Source: a bacterium (GTDB lineage Bacteria; Deinococcota; Deinococci; Deinococcales; Deinococcaceae). From it: a DNA stretch of 64,000 nt. The stretch covers positions 1 to 64,000 of the forward strand of contig JAJZIR010000007.1 of assembly GCA_021810505.1 (NCBI GenBank). Direction: 5' to 3'. The notes beneath the pieces were generated by a model, which saw nothing but the letters and a program-made list of their open reading frames with translations, had not been told where the DNA came from and ran no database searches. Position numbers and translations under genes: made by a program. Of this stretch, positions 1 through 7,994 are shown one piece after another. The stretch's first letter is position 1; each line of letters begins with the position of its first letter.

Positions 1-224
1 CCGCCCAAGCTGCGGTGGCGGGCCAACAGCAAGACGCTGGCTCCCCCCTGGGCGGCGGCCACCGCGGCGGTCACTCCCTGGGGGGTGGCGCCGTAGACCA
101 GGACCTGGGGGGAGGTGGCCTGAGCGGCCAGAAGCTGCGGGGCGGCTGTCTGAGAGGCAGCTCGGGGGGAGCGGCAAGCGGCTAGGAGCAGCAGCGGAAG
201 GAGCAGGAACCAGGCGGGCCGCAC
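1..224 (-). CDS. FAD-dependent oxidoreductase, lipoprotein (3' end outside window)
   Basis: The minus strand opens at a GTG (position 224) and stays open to the window edge. It begins with a lipoprotein signal: a few residues, then a Leu-rich stretch ending LLLLAAC, where the Cys would be lipidated. About 20 residues later comes the FAD-binding motif VLVYGATPQGVTAAVAAAQ, a Rossmann beta-alpha-beta turn, followed by GASVLLLARHRSLGG. This is typical of the secreted 'FAD-dependent oxidoreductase' family (PF12831-like). Only about 75 residues are visible, so the substrate cannot be inferred. The gene is divergent from xseA. No Shine-Dalgarno sequence is obvious before the GTG, so the start is a judgement from the signal peptide. 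Confidence 0.7.
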   Translation of the reverse strand, partial: MRPAWFLLLPLLLLAACRSPRAASQTAAPQLLAAQATSPQVLVYGATPQGVTAAVAAAQGGASVLLLARHRSLG

Positions 225-294
225 CGCTGCAGTTAAGCGCAGGGTAGTGAAATCTGGGTGAAAAACACCTGCACTTCTTGCAGCCGCACTCAGC

Positions 295-300
295 TAGACT
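295..300 (+). promoter_or_regulatory. -10 box TAGACT, leaderless start for xseA
   Basis: TAGACT lies exactly 7 nt before the ATG at 308 and no Shine-Dalgarno sequence intervenes. It matches the TANNNT boxes placed 5-7 nt before many other starts in this window, so transcription probably begins at or next to the start codon. Confidence 0.55.
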
Positions 301-307
301 CCGGGAT

Positions 308-1492
308 ATGGATCCGAGTTCGGCGATCCCCCTGCGGGAACTCCTCAAGGCGGTAGGCAGCTCGCTGCGCCAGGCCGTTCCCGGAGCGCTGTGGATCCAG
401 GCCGAAATCTCAGCGCTGCGGGACCACCGGCACCTCTACTTGGAGCTGAGCCAGCTGGAAGGCGGTAAGGAGGTGGCCCGCTGCCGAGCCAACCTGTGGG
501 CGGCAGACCGCTCCCGCGTCGAGGGGAAGTTCTGGGCCGCGACCGGCGGGCCGCTGCAAGAAGGCCAGCAGCTGCAGCTTCTGGCCGAGGTGAACTTGCA
601 CCCCCTGTTCGGCTTCTCCCTGACCATCCGCGACCTAGCGCCCGGCTACACCGTGGGGGAGCGGCTCCTGCAGCTGGCCGAGCTGCGCAGGGAGCTGCGG
701 GAAGAGGGGCTGTGGGGGCGCAACCAGGCTCTCCCCTTTCCCGAGGACTTGCGCAGCGTCGCGGTGATCAGCCCGGAAGGCGCGGCCAGCCTAGGTGACT
801 TCCGCAACACCGCAGCGCCCCTGGAAGCCTTAGGGCTCTGCCGATTCCACTACCACCGCGCCACCTTCCAGGGCAGGGAGGCCGCCGCTTCGGTCCTAGC
901 GGCGCTGGAGGGAGCGCTGACCGGGAAGCTACCGGACGCGGTGGTGATCATTCGCGGCGGCGGGGCGAGCGGCGACCTGGCTTGGCTCAGCCAGATCGAC
1001 CTGGCCCGAGCGGTCTGCCGCAGCCCGGTCCCGGTGCTGACCGGAATCGGGCACGCCCGGGACGACACGCTGCTCGACGAGGTCGCCCACCAGCGCTTCG
1101 ACACCCCTTCCAAGGCCGCGGCCTTTCTCCGGCAGCGCGTCCTGGCCAGTGCACAGCGAGTGGAGCGGGCCTGGCAGCAGGTCAGCTACCTAGCCGGCGG
1201 TGTCCTAGCGGGCTGGGAGGGGTCCTGCGCGACCCTGCGGGGCAGGGTGTACCGATCCGCCGAGCGCAATCTGGAGCGCTGGGAACAGTCCACCTCGGCC
1301 CTGGGCCAGCGGTTGGTGGGCTTGGGGCCCGAACCGACCCTGCGCCGCGGCTACGCGCTGGCCGTCCGCCGAGACGGCCAGGTGCTGCGCAGCGCGGCCG
1401 CGGCGCGCAGCGAGCCCAGCTTCGAGCTGCGCTTCGCCGACGGCCGGCTCCGGGTAGCCCCGCTACCCGGAGCCGAGCCAGGAGAGACATGA
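308..1492 (+). CDS. xseA: Exodeoxyribonuclease VII large subunit
   Basis: 394 residues, shorter than the E. coli protein (about 455). An N-terminal OB-fold region (about residues 10-105; ALWIQAEISALRDHRHLYLEL) is followed by the conserved XseA core: VAVISPEGAASLGDF, VVIIRGGGASGDLAWL and the GIGHARDDTLLDEVA stretch. The enzyme degrades single-stranded DNA to oligonucleotides together with XseB and acts in the cytoplasm in DNA repair. The ATG at 308 is preferred over an upstream TTG (278) because a TAGACT box sits 7 nt before it. The stop overlaps the xseB start (ATGA). The last codons contain a 9-bp inverted repeat (CCGGGTAGC, 3-nt loop). Confidence 0.93.
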   Translation: MDPSSAIPLRELLKAVGSSLRQAVPGALWIQAEISALRDHRHLYLELSQLEGGKEVARCRANLWAADRSRVEGKFWAATGGPLQEGQQLQLLAEVNLHPLFGFSLTIRDLAPGYTVGERLLQLAELRRELREEGLWGRNQALPFPEDLRSVAVISPEGAASLGDFRNTAAPLEALGLCRFHYHRATFQGREAAASVLAALEGALTGKLPDAVVIIRGGGASGDLAWLSQIDLARAVCRSPVPVLTGIGHARDDTLLDEVAHQRFDTPSKAAAFLRQRVLASAQRVERAWQQVSYLAGGVLAGWEGSCATLRGRVYRSAERNLERWEQSTSALGQRLVGLGPEPTLRRGYALAVRRDGQVLRSAAAARSEPSFELRFADGRLRVAPLPGAEPGET

Positions 1493-1707
1493 GCAGCTTC
1501 AAGCAGGCTTATCAGACCTTAGAGCGCATCGTCTCCGAGCTGGAGTCGGGAGAGGCCGACGTCGACCAGTTGATCCCCTTGCTCGAGGAAGCCGCTAGGG
1601 CGTATCAGTCCTGCCGCGCACAGTTAGAGGCGGTGCGCAAATTGCTGGAAAGCAGCGACCAGTCAGGGGAAGCTCCGGAAGGCGGGGTGAGTCGGGAACC
1701 CATGTAG
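1489..1707 (+). CDS. xseB: Exodeoxyribonuclease VII small subunit
   Basis: 72 residues, the usual size for XseB. It carries the helical core SFKQAYQTLERIVSELESGEADVDQLIPLLEEA, with the usual alternation of acidic and hydrophobic residues. Its ATG overlaps the stop codon of xseA by 4 nt (ATGA), so it is translationally coupled and made in proportion to the large subunit. The last 15 residues are a polar tail. No strong terminator follows; the next promoter is near 1761. Confidence 0.9.
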   Translation: MSSFKQAYQTLERIVSELESGEADVDQLIPLLEEAARAYQSCRAQLEAVRKLLESSDQSGEAPEGGVSREPM

Positions 1708-1760
1708 CCACCGGGTCACGCAGGGGATAAAGTGCCCGGGCTGAGGGCGAGATCTAAGGA

Positions 1761-1766
1761 TACACT
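1761..1766 (+). promoter_or_regulatory. -10 box TACACT upstream of sugar ABC operon
   Basis: TACACT lies about 98 nt before the ATG of the binding-protein gene. No convincing -35 is seen. If used, the transcript would have a leader of about 90 nt ending in an AGGAGG Shine-Dalgarno, unlike the leaderless genes elsewhere in the window. Confidence 0.35.
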
Positions 1767-1863
1767 CATGGATTTGGTCTAGCTTGAGGTAGGCAACAGT
1801 TTGGACCCACCGGTTCGATGGACAGGGGAATCGCCGGGTTCAAAGCTGACCCAGGAGGTTAGC

Positions 1864-3138
1864 ATGAAGCGTACTGCACTGCGTTCCGCTCTGAGTCTGG
1901 GCGGGGGAATCGTTCTGGCCGCGGCTATGTCATCCGGCCTAGCTGCTACCGCCAACATCGTCTGGGCCGCCTCGCCCATCGCCAACGTCGGGCTCAGGGC
2001 CAAGCTGGTCCAGATGTTCGAGGCCACTTACCCGAACATCCACGTCACCATGGTCTCGCAGCCCACCAACACCAACACCAATAGGGCCACCCTGGTCACC
2101 GAGATCTCCTCAGGGTCGAGCACCCCGGACGTGTTCATGGGCGACGTGATCTGGCCGGCCCAGTTCGGCGCGGACGGCTTGGCTCTGCCGCTCAACAAGT
2201 ACCTACCCTCCTCGTTCTTCAGCCGCTTCGCTCCCGGGCTGGTCGCCGGCGCCACCTACAAGGGCTCGGTCTACGGCGCTCCCTTCTTCATGGACGCCGG
2301 CTTCCTGTACTACCGCAAGGACCTGCTGGCCAAGGCGCATCTCCCGGTACCCAAGACCTGGGCGCAGCTGAAGTCGGAGGCCCAGACCCTGCAGTCCAAA
2401 CACATGGTCAAATACGGCTTCGTCTGGGAGGGGAACTCCTACGAGGGCCTGACCTGTAACTGGATGGAGTATCTCACCGACGCCGGCGGCTCGGTCTTCA
2501 ACAAGTCCGGCAGCAAAGCGACCATGGACAGCCCGGCCGCGGTCAAGGCCCTGACCTTCATGAAGAGCCTGATCACCAGCGGGGTCTCGCCCGCCGCCGA
2601 GGTGACCTTCCAGGAGCCGCAGGCGATGAGCACCTTCCAGGCCGGCAACTCCGCCTTCCTGCGCAACTGGGACTACGCCTACGCCGCTTCCCAGAGCAAG
2701 GGCTCCAAGGTGATCGGCAAGGTCGGGGTGGCCCCGCTGCCCACTTTCAACGCCGCGAACTACCCGGGCTACTCCAATATCGGAGGCTGGAACCTCTACA
2801 TCAACCCCCACAGCAAGAACATCAAGGCCGATCTGACCTTCATCAGCTGGATGACCGGCGTGAAGGCCCAGACCACCATGGCCACCTTCGCCTCGGAGAT
2901 CCCCTCCAACTACGCCGTCCAGAAGAACGCCAAGGTGCGGGCGCTCAACCCGGTCCTGCGCATCGTCTCCACGGTCCGCCTGATCGCCAGGCCCTCCCAG
3001 ACCCCGCAGTACCCCAAGATCTCGGCGGCCATCTACCACAACATCAACGCCGCGCTGGCCGGCAGCATGAGCGTCAGCCAGGCGCTCAAGACCGCCAACA
3101 GCCAGATCCAGCAGGCCCTCAACCCCAACGCGCTCTAA
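1864..3138 (+). CDS. ABC transporter sugar-binding protein (family 1)
   Basis: 424 residues. The start ATG is chosen because AGGAGG sits 6 nt upstream and a Sec signal peptide follows at once (MKRTALRSALSLGGGIVL, cleavage near residue 30). The mature protein has the type-B cluster fold of the trehalose/maltose-like binding proteins: MFEATYPNIHVTMV, SSGSSTPDVFMGDVIWPAQF, GAPFFMDAGFLYYRKDLL and STFQAGNSAFLRNWDYAY. It would capture a sugar or oligosaccharide in the periplasm and deliver it to the two permeases immediately downstream. The ligand is not evident; similarity in style is to trehalose/maltose receptors. Downstream it is separated from the permease genes by a perfect GC-rich hairpin. 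Confidence 0.9.
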   Translation: MKRTALRSALSLGGGIVLAAAMSSGLAATANIVWAASPIANVGLRAKLVQMFEATYPNIHVTMVSQPTNTNTNRATLVTEISSGSSTPDVFMGDVIWPAQFGADGLALPLNKYLPSSFFSRFAPGLVAGATYKGSVYGAPFFMDAGFLYYRKDLLAKAHLPVPKTWAQLKSEAQTLQSKHMVKYGFVWEGNSYEGLTCNWMEYLTDAGGSVFNKSGSKATMDSPAAVKALTFMKSLITSGVSPAAEVTFQEPQAMSTFQAGNSAFLRNWDYAYAASQSKGSKVIGKVGVAPLPTFNAANYPGYSNIGGWNLYINPHSKNIKADLTFISWMTGVKAQTTMATFASEIPSNYAVQKNAKVRALNPVLRIVSTVRLIARPSQTPQYPKISAAIYHNINAALAGSMSVSQALKTANSQIQQALNPNAL

Positions 3139-3162
3139 TCCGGGCAGCCAGCCAGTTCTCCT

Positions 3163-3188
3163 CCCCCCGTCTGCCGGCAGACGGGGGG
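3163..3188 (+). promoter_or_regulatory. 26-bp perfect palindrome between binding-protein and permease genes
   Basis: Six C's, GTCTGCC, GGCAGAC and six G's form two 13-bp arms with no spacer, lying 24 nt after the binding-protein stop. There is no T-run after it, so it is less like an intrinsic terminator and more like an RNA-stabilising or attenuating stem that keeps the binding protein more abundant than the permeases. That role is inferred; the second sugar operon has an equivalent stem. Confidence 0.65.
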
Positions 3189-3209
3189 CAGCTGTAAAGG
3201 AGGGTGGGT

Positions 3210-4142
3210 ATGCGAGAGGCGTCCAAACCTGCAAGACCCTTCAGCCTGGAGCGGGGCTACGCGCGGACCGGTTACGGCATGCTGGCACCGGCGCTGATCG
3301 TCATCGCCCTGGTCACCCTGTTCCCGATCCTCTACTCGATCTGGATGAGCTTCAACAAGGTCGCCCTGACCTCCAGCGGGATCCACTACCACTTCAACGG
3401 GCTGGCCAACTACGGGCTGATCTTCCAGTACGGCCCCTTCTGGTACTCGCTGATCTTCACCGTGCTGTACGCCATCATCACCGTAGCGGTGGAGTTGGTC
3501 CTGGGGATGCTGCTGGCGCTGGTGATGAACTACCCGATCCGGGGAAGGGGCGTGGCCATGGCCATCATGCTGATCCCCTGGTCGCTGATCACGGTCATCT
3601 CCGCCGAGATGTGGGGTTACATCTACAACGGCACTTACGGCCTGCTGGACTACCTGTTCATCCACCTAGGGCTGACCAGCCAAAACATCGTCTGGCTGGG
3701 CCACCCCAATCTGGCGATCATGTCGATCATGGTGGCCGACGTCTGGAAGACCACCCCGTTCGTAGCCTTGATCCTGCTGGCCGGGCTGCAGCTGATCTCG
3801 CCGGACCTCTACGAGGCGGCGGCCATCGACGGGGCGACCTCTTGGACCATCTTCTGGAAGATCACCGTCCCGCTGTTGACCAACAGCCTGCTGCTCTCGG
3901 TGCTCTTCCGGATGCTGCAAGCTTTCGGCCTGTTCGACCTACCCTTCGTGCTCACCGGGGGCGGGCCGGGGACCTCGACCAGGTCCATCGCCATGCTGGT
4001 CTGGGACGTGATGTTCCGAGACTTTCAGTTCGGACCAGGAGCCGGGATCGCGGTGCTCACCGTCCTGGTGACCACAGTGATGGCGGTGGTGTTCATCCGC
4101 TCCTTCGGTTCCGACCTGATCGGTGGAGGTAAGAAGTCATGA
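3210..4142 (+). CDS. Sugar ABC transporter permease (CUT1, MalF type)
   Basis: 310 residues with six predicted membrane helices, beginning after a short basic N-terminus (helix 1 MLAPALIVIALVTLFPILYS). The cytoplasmic EAA loop that docks on the ATPase is EAAAIDGATSWTIFWKITVP, near residue 210. The ATG at 3210 is preferred because AAGGAGG ends 6 nt before it; an in-frame GTG at 3204 is too close. The gene overlaps the next permease by ATGA. No ATP-binding subunit gene lies nearby, so a shared MalK-type ATPase encoded elsewhere is probably used, as is common for CUT1 systems. Confidence 0.92.
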   Translation: MREASKPARPFSLERGYARTGYGMLAPALIVIALVTLFPILYSIWMSFNKVALTSSGIHYHFNGLANYGLIFQYGPFWYSLIFTVLYAIITVAVELVLGMLLALVMNYPIRGRGVAMAIMLIPWSLITVISAEMWGYIYNGTYGLLDYLFIHLGLTSQNIVWLGHPNLAIMSIMVADVWKTTPFVALILLAGLQLISPDLYEAAAIDGATSWTIFWKITVPLLTNSLLLSVLFRMLQAFGLFDLPFVLTGGGPGTSTRSIAMLVWDVMFRDFQFGPGAGIAVLTVLVTTVMAVVFIRSFGSDLIGGGKKS

Positions 4143-5014
4143 CCACCAAGCCTGCCGCTGCGGTCCAGACCCGCTCCTCCAAGACCAACTTCCGGCAGCG
4201 CACCGCCTTCCTGCGCTACCTGGTGGTGATCGTGGCCTGCCTGCTGATCATCTTCCCCTTCTACTGGATGGTGATCACCTCGCTGAAGCAGCCGGCTTCC
4301 ATCGGTTCCTGGCCCCCCAAGCTGTGGGGGTTCCACGTCACCTGGAGCAGCTACGCACAGGATTTCATCCACTACACCTTCGGGAATTACATCTTCAATT
4401 CGGTGTTGGTGGCGGTCGTCTCGACGATACTGATCCTGATCCTGGGCAGCCTGGCCGGTTACGCCATCGCCAGGTTGCCGATCCGGGGTAAACCCTTCCT
4501 CTTGATCGCCACCTTGGTGATCTCGCTGTTCCCGGAGATCGCGGTGGTGTCGCCGCTGTACGTGATCTTCCGGCAGCTGCACTGGCTCAACTCCTACCAG
4601 GCACTGATCATCCCCTACACCGCCTTCAACCTCCCCTTCGCCATCTGGATCATGAACAACTACTTCCTAGGGATCCCCAAGGAGCTCGAGGAGTCGGCCC
4701 GGATGGACGGGGCTAGCACCGGGACCATCCTGATCAAGATCATCCTGCCCTTAGCGGTCCCCGGGATGTTCACCGCCGGCATCTTCTCCTTCGTGGCGGC
4801 CTGGACCGAGTTCCTGATGGCGCTCACCTTCAACTCCCAAAACACCATGCGGACCATCCCGGTGGGCATCGCCCTGTTCGGGAGCCAGTTCACCATTCCT
4901 TACGGCAACATCTTCTCGGCCTCGGTGGTGGCGGTGGTCCCCATCATCGTCTTGGTCTTGGTCTTCCAGCGCTGGGTGGTCTCGGGTCTGACCGCGGGGG
5001 CGGTCAAGGGCTAA
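4139..5014 (+). CDS. Sugar ABC transporter permease (CUT1, MalG type)
   Basis: 291 residues, six predicted membrane helices. The first helix (VVIVACLLIIFPFYWMVITS) is followed by the periplasmic loop and the MalG-type EAA loop EESARMDGASTGTILIKIIL near residue 185. It forms the heterodimeric channel with the upstream permease. The start overlaps the preceding stop (ATGA), so the two are translationally coupled. The stop at 5014 is close to the -10 box of the next gene, and no terminator is obvious. Confidence 0.92.
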   Translation: MTTKPAAAVQTRSSKTNFRQRTAFLRYLVVIVACLLIIFPFYWMVITSLKQPASIGSWPPKLWGFHVTWSSYAQDFIHYTFGNYIFNSVLVAVVSTILILILGSLAGYAIARLPIRGKPFLLIATLVISLFPEIAVVSPLYVIFRQLHWLNSYQALIIPYTAFNLPFAIWIMNNYFLGIPKELEESARMDGASTGTILIKIILPLAVPGMFTAGIFSFVAAWTEFLMALTFNSQNTMRTIPVGIALFGSQFTIPYGNIFSASVVAVVPIIVLVLVFQRWVVSGLTAGAVKG

Positions 5015-5017
5015 GGC

Positions 5018-5023
5018 TATACT
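5018..5023 (+). promoter_or_regulatory. -10 box TATACT, leaderless start
   Basis: TATACT is 6 nt before the GTG at 5030 and only 3 nt after the stop of the permease gene. This fixes the GTG as the start of the next gene and suggests independent transcription. Confidence 0.55.
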
Positions 5024-5029
5024 TCCTCC

Positions 5030-6454
5030 GTGCACCGCGGCCTACCCTCCCGACTCCTGCTGTCCCTATTCCTATCCCTGGCTTGGATTCCCTGCGCCGC
5101 GGCGGCGCTCCCTAGGCCGCTCCTGGGGCTATGGGTCGACAGCTTCGGCCCGGGGCTGGACAGCCCAGCCCAGATCCGAGCGCTGGTCACCTCGGCCCAC
5201 CGCCTGGGGATCAACACCTTGTTCGCCGAGGTGGTGCGGCGGGGGGACTGTTTCTGCAACCTGGCCAGCGTCCCGCGCAGCAGCGACCCCTACCTGGCCC
5301 CCGGCTTCGACCCCTTGGCCACCCTGATCGCCGACGCCAAGCCCCTCCACCTGAAGGTGGTGGCCTGGATCAACCTCACGCCGGTCGCCAACGTCCACCT
5401 GCGCGCCCCTCAGGGAGCCAGCCAAGCTTTCAACGCCCACGGCTTGGCCCACCTGGGAGCCGGCAACTGGCTGAGCTACCGCGCGGACGGCGTAGCGCTG
5501 AGCGGCGGCAACTACAATTTGGATCCTGGAAATCCGTCGGCCGAGCGCTACATGGTGCAGCTAGTGCGCAGCATCGCCGCGCACTACCAGGTTGCCGGGG
5601 TGATGCTCGACCACGTCCGCTACCCCAGCGCCACCAGGGGGCGCTACAACGACTGGGGCTACAACGCGGTCGCCCTGGCCCGCTTCCAGCGCGAGGCCGG
5701 TTTCCCCGGCGTGCCCTCGCCGAGCAACCCCAGCTGGCTGCGCTGGAGGCAGTCCCAGGTCACCGAGCTGCTGCGCAGCGCGGCCCTGGCGGTCAAAGAG
5801 GTGCGCCCCAGCGCCTGGGTGAGCACCGCCACGCTGGCCGCTGGGCGGGCCCCGGCTGACTTGGCTGCCTTCCAGAACTCCCCGGTACTGCTGGGAGACC
5901 TGCAGGACTGGCCGCGCTGGTCGGCCCTAGGTCTCAGCGATTTCAACGTCCTCATGGACTACAAACGGGCCCACACCGGGTACCGCAGCTGGATCAGCTT
6001 CCTGAGGTCCAGCGGGCTTCTGGCCAAGACCCTGATCGGCAGCGCGCTCTACCTGAACGCGCCCTCGGCCAATCGCAGCCAGATCCAGCAGGCCCTGGCC
6101 AGCGGCGCCCTGGGCTGGGTGGGGTACTCCTATAGGAGCCCGGGGGGCGCTGGGAGCACCCTGGCCTCCGACCTGAGCGGTCTCCCTGCCAGCGTCCTGG
6201 CCGACCCAGCACCGCTGCGCATCCTGGCCGGCCAGGTGACTCGCGGCGGCCGTCCGGCCGGCTACCTGCCGGTCAGCCTGTGGCAGCACGGCCACCGCAT
6301 CGCCCTGATCCACAGCGATGGCAACGGCAGCTACGCTTTCTTCCAGGTCCCTAGGGGGCCGCTCCAGGTGGTGGTCGGGACGGTCACGCTGTCGGCTTCG
6401 GCCCAGAGCGGCCGAGTGACCCAGCTGCCCAGCGTGCAGCTGAGCGGAAACTGA
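5030..6454 (+). CDS. Secreted GHL10 (DUF187)-type glycoside hydrolase-like protein
   Basis: 474 residues with a Sec signal peptide (LLLSLFLSLAWIPCAAAA). The mature region is the TIM-barrel family GHL10/DUF187: RPLLGLWVDSFGPGL at the first strand, GINTLFAEVVRRGD, HLKVVAWINLTP, and the hallmark VAGVMLDHVRYP near residue 188. The last 80 or so residues (GRPAGYLPVSLWQHGHRIAL, GNGSYAFFQVPRG) look like a small carboxypeptidase-regulatory/Ig-like beta domain. The family is thought to act on cell-envelope or extracellular polysaccharide, but no substrate can be assigned here. It starts right after the sugar operon with its own -10 box. Confidence 0.8.
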   Translation: MHRGLPSRLLLSLFLSLAWIPCAAAALPRPLLGLWVDSFGPGLDSPAQIRALVTSAHRLGINTLFAEVVRRGDCFCNLASVPRSSDPYLAPGFDPLATLIADAKPLHLKVVAWINLTPVANVHLRAPQGASQAFNAHGLAHLGAGNWLSYRADGVALSGGNYNLDPGNPSAERYMVQLVRSIAAHYQVAGVMLDHVRYPSATRGRYNDWGYNAVALARFQREAGFPGVPSPSNPSWLRWRQSQVTELLRSAALAVKEVRPSAWVSTATLAAGRAPADLAAFQNSPVLLGDLQDWPRWSALGLSDFNVLMDYKRAHTGYRSWISFLRSSGLLAKTLIGSALYLNAPSANRSQIQQALASGALGWVGYSYRSPGGAGSTLASDLSGLPASVLADPAPLRILAGQVTRGGRPAGYLPVSLWQHGHRIALIHSDGNGSYAFFQVPRGPLQVVVGTVTLSASAQSGRVTQLPSVQLSGN

Positions 6455-6766
6455 GCGAGGCGCCCACCGAGGGCTCTAGCCGTCCGGTACCCTCTGGTCT
6501 TCCCGGCGCGGGTACTGGACGGCAGCTGCGGGGCGAGCCTGCGCGAACTCGCGCTGGAGACGGTAGCCCGTGCCTCTCGGCGGCGCGGCGTTCAGCGCCC
6601 CGCTATGGAATCTTGCGAGCGCAGCTCGGCCGGGCCGCAGCGGCACCCGCCTGCCGCTCCCGGCATCCCGCCTCGGCCGGCGACGCCTGCGCCCTTTCCG
6701 GGGTGCCGGTGGGCGCAAGACGCCTACGGCACAGGCCAGGGCGCGGTAGGGGCCTAAGATGACCGG
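6455..6766 (+). other. Intergenic region, about 310 bp, no gene recognised
   Basis: GC-rich and without a convincing coding frame; an 80-codon minus-strand frame (6476-6718) is rich in Arg, Pro and Ala and looks like chance. The only clear signal is the TAAGAT box at the right end. Confidence 0.5.
6755..6760 (+). promoter_or_regulatory. -10 box TAAGAT, leaderless start for bshB1-like gene
   Basis: TAAGAT is 6 nt before the GTG at 6767, with no Shine-Dalgarno between. Confidence 0.5.
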
Positions 6767-7483
6767 GTGCCTCTACGACCTATCTGGGGAGCCCCCCCCA
6801 CCTCGCTGCTCTGCCTAGCACCCCACCCCGACGACGCCGAGATCGGTTGCGGCGGCACGCTGGCCCTGATGGCCTCTCAGGGGCAGCGGGTAGGGGTGCT
6901 GGAGCTGACTGCGGGTGAGCTGGGCACGCTGGGGGACCCCGAGACCCGGATAGCCGAAACCCGAGCGGCCGCTCAGGTACTCGGGCTCTCCTGGAGGGGA
7001 AACCTGGGGCTTCCCGACGGCGGCCTGGCGGATCTCCCGGGGGCGGAGCTGGAGCTAGCCCAGGCTCTGCGGGAGCTGCAACCGGGCGTGCTGCTGCTCC
7101 CCCACGCTGAGGACCGTCACCCCGACCACGTCGCGGCGCACCAGCTGGGGCGCCGGGCCGCCCACTTAGCTGGCCTGGCCAAGGCCCCCCTGCAGGGAGC
7201 CCCTTTCCGGGTGCGCCGGCTGCTGTGCTACCCGGGCAACGCACCTGTCCGGGCCGAGCTGCTGGTCGACGTGGGGTCTATGGCCGAGGTCTGGAGGGCG
7301 GCGGTGCTGTGCCACGCCAGCCAGTTTTCTGGCCCGACCGTCTCGGAGACGGTCGGGCCAGAGATCGTCGAGCGGCGCCTAGCCCGGATGATGTACTGGG
7401 GGACCTTCGCTGGGGTGCGCTACGCCGACGCTTTCACCACCCTGGGACCGCTGCTGCTCCGCGCGGAAGCCCTGCTGCCCTGA
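6767..7483 (+). CDS. bshB1: PIG-L family deacetylase, BshB1-like (bacillithiol biosynthesis)
   Basis: 238 residues, the usual length. The zinc-site motif APHPDDAEIGCGG is at residues 18-30, followed by GVLELTAGELGTLGDPETR and NLGLPDG, both characteristic of BshB1. A second metal/active-site motif is HAEDRHPDHVAAHQL, near residue 118. BshB1 removes the acetyl group from GlcNAc-malate during bacillithiol synthesis, and Deinococcota use bacillithiol. Other PIG-L deacetylases are possible, but the GELGTxG motif favours BshB1. Codons for the last 105 residues belong to a 417-bp segment repeated at 8797-9213, and a 35-bp perfect palindrome lies within them. Confidence 0.85.
   Translation: MPLRPIWGAPPTSLLCLAPHPDDAEIGCGGTLALMASQGQRVGVLELTAGELGTLGDPETRIAETRAAAQVLGLSWRGNLGLPDGGLADLPGAELELAQALRELQPGVLLLPHAEDRHPDHVAAHQLGRRAAHLAGLAKAPLQGAPFRVRRLLCYPGNAPVRAELLVDVGSMAEVWRAAVLCHASQFSGPTVSETVGPEIVERRLARMMYWGTFAGVRYADAFTTLGPLLLRAEALLP
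7328..7362. repeat. 35-bp perfect palindrome inside bshB1
   Basis: Two 17-nt arms (TCTGGCCCGACCGTCTC and its complement) surround a single central base. The left copy has G at the centre (7345) and the right copy, at 8958-8992, has C (8975). It encodes SGPTVSETVGPE, and the centre change is synonymous (Ser). Confidence 0.9.
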
Positions 7484-7488
7484 GGCCC

Positions 7489-7583
7489 TCAGCGCCTGCG
7501 GCGGCGCTGCTGGGGGCGGTGATCCCCCCGCCGGCTGCCGCGGAAAAGCTGGGGGCTGACGGCGTCGGAGAGGTCGCCGGGCT
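7489..7583 (-). pseudogene. Duplicated 3' end of rnr
   Basis: These 95 bp are identical to the last 95 bp of the intact rnr gene (9119-9213), including its stop codon. They arose with the 417-bp duplication and have no start of their own. The frame continues into unrelated sequence at 7584. Confidence 0.9.
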
Positions 7584-7677
7584 CTGGACGGGGTTGGTGC
7601 GGGCATCGCCGTCGTCTGGAGGGTGTAGATCATGATGGTGCTCCTCCCCCGCGTGGGTTCTTGGGCGCGACGGGATA

Positions 7678-7689
7678 CCGTCATGACGG
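7678..7689. promoter_or_regulatory. 12-bp palindrome CCGTCATGACGG, probable vapB operator
   Basis: A perfect palindrome centred 15 nt before the -10 box of vapB, where it would cover the -35 region. Ribbon-helix-helix antitoxins commonly repress their own operon through such sites; its use here is inferred. Confidence 0.5.
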
Positions 7690-7697
7690 AATAGTGG

Positions 7698-7703
7698 TAA
7701 ACT
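7698..7703 (+). promoter_or_regulatory. -10 box TAAACT, leaderless start for vapB
   Basis: TAAACT is 6 nt before the ATG at 7710. The imported module therefore carries the same promoter geometry as the host genes. Confidence 0.5.
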
Positions 7704-7709
7704 CAAGTC

Positions 7710-7994
7710 ATGGCAAAGAAAAAGACCACCGTCTACCTCGACTCCGACGTGCTCATGGCGGCGAAGGCTGCTGCGCTCACGTCCAACCAGTCCGAGAGCG
7801 CTGTCATCGAGGCGGCGCTGCGGTCATATCTTCGGAGCGGCCACGGCAATGCAGTGTGGGACAAGCTGGGAGAGCTGCTGGAGCGTGTCGCCTCGACGAG
7901 CAACCTCGACGAGGACGCAGCGCTCGCGCAAGCAGTGACCGAGGTGCGTGCGGTCCGTTGGGAGCGGCGGACACGAACGGTGAGCGGTGGATGA
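7710..7994 (+). CDS. VapB-like ribbon-helix-helix antitoxin
   Basis: 94 residues. The N-terminal half (KKKTTVYLDSDVLMAAKAAA, then SESAVIEAALRSYL) has the beta-strand plus two-helix pattern of ribbon-helix-helix DNA-binding antitoxins. The C-terminal half (VWDKLGELLERVASTSNLDE and the following acidic helix) would wrap the toxin. The stop overlaps the start of the PIN-domain gene by 8 nt, the standard antitoxin-first arrangement. It lies in the 1.2-kb insert between the 417-bp repeats. Expected function is neutralisation of the downstream RNase and autorepression through the palindrome at 7678. Confidence 0.8.
   Translation: MAKKKTTVYLDSDVLMAAKAAALTSNQSESAVIEAALRSYLRSGHGNAVWDKLGELLERVASTSNLDEDAALAQAVTEVRAVRWERRTRTVSGG

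Larger units (their letters stand above)
7167..7583. repeat. 417-bp direct repeat, left copy
   Basis: This segment spans the 3' part of bshB1 and the last 95 bp of rnr. It matches 8797-9213 at an offset of 1630 bp with three substitutions (7188 C/T, 7255 C/T, 7345 G/C). The two copies bracket a 1213-bp foreign segment (7584-8796). Confidence 0.95.

Noticed and set aside
1800-1850. tRNA-like GGTTCGATGG stretch before the first sugar operon
   Set aside because: No acceptor or anticodon stem can be folded around it; chance similarity to a T-loop.
2203-3234. 343-codon minus-strand frame opposite the first binding-protein gene
   Set aside because: Antisense shadow of the real gene; no recognisable domain and skewed composition.
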